From Phytophthora colocasiae (Eukaryota > Oomycota > Peronosporomycetes > Peronosporales > Peronosporaceae): a DNA stretch of 64,000 nt. This document shows, piece after piece, positions 62,144 through 64,000 of this stretch. The stretch spans positions 620,001-684,000 of the forward strand of contig JAGKQI010000097.1 of NCBI GenBank assembly GCA_018806915.1, written 5' to 3'. Both the position numbers and the translations under genes were made by a program. The stretch's first letter is position 1; each line of letters starts with the position of its first letter. Below the pieces are notes generated by a model that searched no databases, had not been told where the DNA came from, and saw only the letters and a program-made list of their open reading frames with translations.

Positions 62144-63993
62144 TTACTGGAAGATCTTTACGTCGTTTTGTAGACTTCTGGCTTCTTTGAGGAACGGTGC
62201 TTGGGCTTTATAAATCGATGAGCTGCGCATCAATCGCCCATCAATATTAAAGACTTGTTTCGGGAAGTAATATCCATGGAATTTCTGCCAGCACGACCAC
62301 GACGCTACTTGACACAGATATGGTTTTGTTGTGTCTACAGGATATGTCCGTTTGCACAACGCAACTTTGTGCTTTTCGCAATAATCGGTTTTTTGGGTTG
62401 GTGTCCTGCATTCAAACCGACAAATGGTACATTCCCGCATGGCTCGGCTGCGATCTTTTAGTACTATCCAGGACTCTCTGGCAGTGCAAGGTTCTTCAAC
62501 CAGGTTTGGAATAGCCATTGCGGGTGTCTCGGTTAGAATAGAGGATGTTCCGTCGTGGTTATTCGCAAACAACAGTCCATCCATGTCATCTAAGGACGTC
62601 TTCCAGGTCCCGTTAAACATCTCGCGAACCAGGTTCGCCACAAAGGCACGGTGTTCGTCACGACAGCCAGGTATAGGGTTGTCATCAGCTTCTTCATCGT
62701 CCACAGGATTGATTCTCCCCAACGCCATTTGATGACATATGTAGGCGTTGCACCGCGCAATATCTATCATCGCCATTGCGAGCTTTTTGTGCCACTTTTT
62801 AAACGTGTGACCGTTTGCAACGGAAAACCGGCCCCGCATTTGGTCATGACGATCCACACCCTGCATCGCCGAGTTGTACTCTTTGATGCATGTTGGAGCT
62901 GTAAAGGCCTCTCGATCTTGTCGAATGCGGCGGTACACTGTCGTCGTTCCAGAGTCATCAGCATTTGAAATAACATTAACGATAGATCCATCGACCCAGC
63001 TTGCCGCGACTATATGCTTCTCCAAACACACTCCTTGCTTCATGGTTCCCCTTTTTTCATCCTCTGGCAGAATCATAGTAAACTTTGGGAAGTGTTTACT
63101 TGACGCGCACGGTGCCTCGGCCGTAAAGACCAATCGTTCGTAGACTCTCGAGAAGTAAACACGAGGTATAAAAGTTATCGGTATTTACCACCCTTCTTGA
63201 TCCTTTCAGCGAGTTGGTGACTTCAAGAACGTGAGTCCTAATGTCTGAAGACTTAGCCGTCAGTGCTGCTAGGTCATCGATCTCGCCATCGGAAACAACG
63301 TTGCTTAGACGAGCGCGTAGTTCGCTAGCGCAGTGGAGTTTAAAGTTCAGAACTATCCACGACGTAGAACAACAGCAAGCGTATAGTTTGAAGTGGTACT
63401 TCCCGGTCGGTTTGCTTGGGTTAATGTGCCTCGCGTATTTCGATCTGTACGCAATACTCGCTTCATCAACAGCAACATTTCTGCCTGGAATAACGTGGCG
63501 ACTACACCGATTCTTCAGCATTGCGATTAGAGGGCGGATTTTGGCGGCGGGGTCTCGTTTTAATTCGGCTGCTGTTATATCTCCATGAAACGCCAAATTG
63601 CTGCGAATATGCAGGTATCTCTTCCATGTCATCACCGTTCCCAGACTCGTCGACGAACTTCCAGGAAATATATTGTCATCTTCGCTAGCAAACCAGTAAT
63701 TTCGGATCTCTCCTTGTCTACAAGCGTCATATACCACTGAATACCAAGGAATTTCATCACCTCTTCGAGTGTTACAGGCGCCGCTGGTGGGTTGGCGCTT
63801 TTTGAAGCATAGTCATTTGAAAAATGACAACTTGCTTCCACAGTGATAAAGGTAAAAAAGCAAAAAAGCTTGAGCTTGCGGTTTGACCGAAAAGTGTTTT
63901 GCTCGCGTCGCAGAGCTTGGTCGTTGTAGATCCATCGGCGTGTGAAAATAGACCCGGTGCCTTACCAAGTGTAGCCGTCTGCGAAAATGTCAT
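62144..63993 (-). pseudogene. piggyBac-type transposase, decayed
   Basis: Minus strand, at least three frames. 63,993-63,772 has FFAFLPLSLWKQV; 63,841-63,700 has VTLEEVMKFLGIQWYM; 63,737-63,096 has RNVAVDEASIAYRSKYARHI (first Asp), YHFKLYACC and NTDNFYTSCLLLESL (second Asp). Then 63,115-62,144 has YNSAMQGVDRHDQMRGRFSV (third Asp region) and a Cys-rich C-terminus (ECTICRFEC, YCEKHKVALCKRTY). These are DDE_Tnp_1_7 hallmarks. It is of a different lineage from the 43.0-46.7 kb enzyme: no introns, different spacing. Three 1-base breaks (near 63,820, 63,710 and 63,115) inactivate it. The start may lie beyond the window. Confidence 0.78.
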
Positions 63994-64000
63994 CCCTGAA

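Overview
The window looks like a gene-sparse, repeat-rich region of an oomycete genome, most likely Phytophthora or a close relative. The evidence is Crinkler (CRN) effector genes with LQLFLAR/LQLFVAK and HVLV motifs, oomycete-type initiator elements (TCAYTTT / TCATTCC) just upstream of start codons, short GT-AG introns, and abundant Ty3/gypsy, piggyBac, hAT and pogo elements. The species cannot be named from sequence alone. No tRNA, rRNA or CRISPR was seen.

Layout. (1) 1-1.6 kb: two host genes on the minus strand, the N-terminal exons of a KIF-binding-protein homologue and a four-TM COPI-associated (TVP15-like) protein. (2) 1.6-50.2 kb: an imperfect tandem triplication. Its unit is [5' end of the COPI-associated gene (-)] - [secreted S33 serine peptidase (+)] - [mitochondrial-type glutathione peroxidase, GPx (-)] - [CRN kinase effector (+)] - [inverted debris of the S33 and GPx genes (-)] - [CRN with P-loop NTPase and nuclease-like domain (+)]. 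Copy A (0.97-7.0 kb) has a deleted S33 gene and no GPx. Copy B (7.06-47.2 kb) is swollen by insertions: a hAT in S33, three nested LTR retrotransposons in GPx, and two piggyBac elements in the CRN-NTPase gene. Copy C (47.2-50.2 kb) has a broken S33 gene and the only intact GPx. (3) 10,914-37,062: a three-level nest. A 9.5-kb gypsy element (E1) lies in GPx. A minus-strand chromodomain gypsy element (E2) lies in the 3' LTR of E1. A plus-strand chromodomain element (E3) lies in the 5' LTR of E2. All three insertions keep their target duplications. (4) 50.3-53.5 kb: a short coiled-coil gene and an oomycete multi-pass membrane-protein gene carrying an 813-bp insertion exactly at its splice donor. 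(5) 53.6-54.9 kb: a compact pogo/Tigger-type transposase. (6) 56.7-61.7 kb: a 0.97-kb inverted repeat flanking a PLD6/Zucchini-like phospholipase gene, a coiled-coil ORF and a decayed DOT1-like methyltransferase. (7) 62.1-64.0 kb: a decayed piggyBac-type transposase.

Three observations stand out. The chromoviruses E2 and E3, including their LTRs, are saturated with short, near-perfect hairpins every few tens of bases; this is not seen in the parts of E1 and the host genes that I read. Both also carry a long antisense ORF overlapping the end of pol. Both kinase CRN genes end in an acidic tail that is, at nucleotide level, the 3' end of the neighbouring GPx gene, apparently captured by inversion. 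The piggyBac elements have paired subterminal palindromes (AACATGTTGT...), and related half-sites recur inside the transposase introns.

All comparisons were made by eye; no alignment, folding or database search was run.
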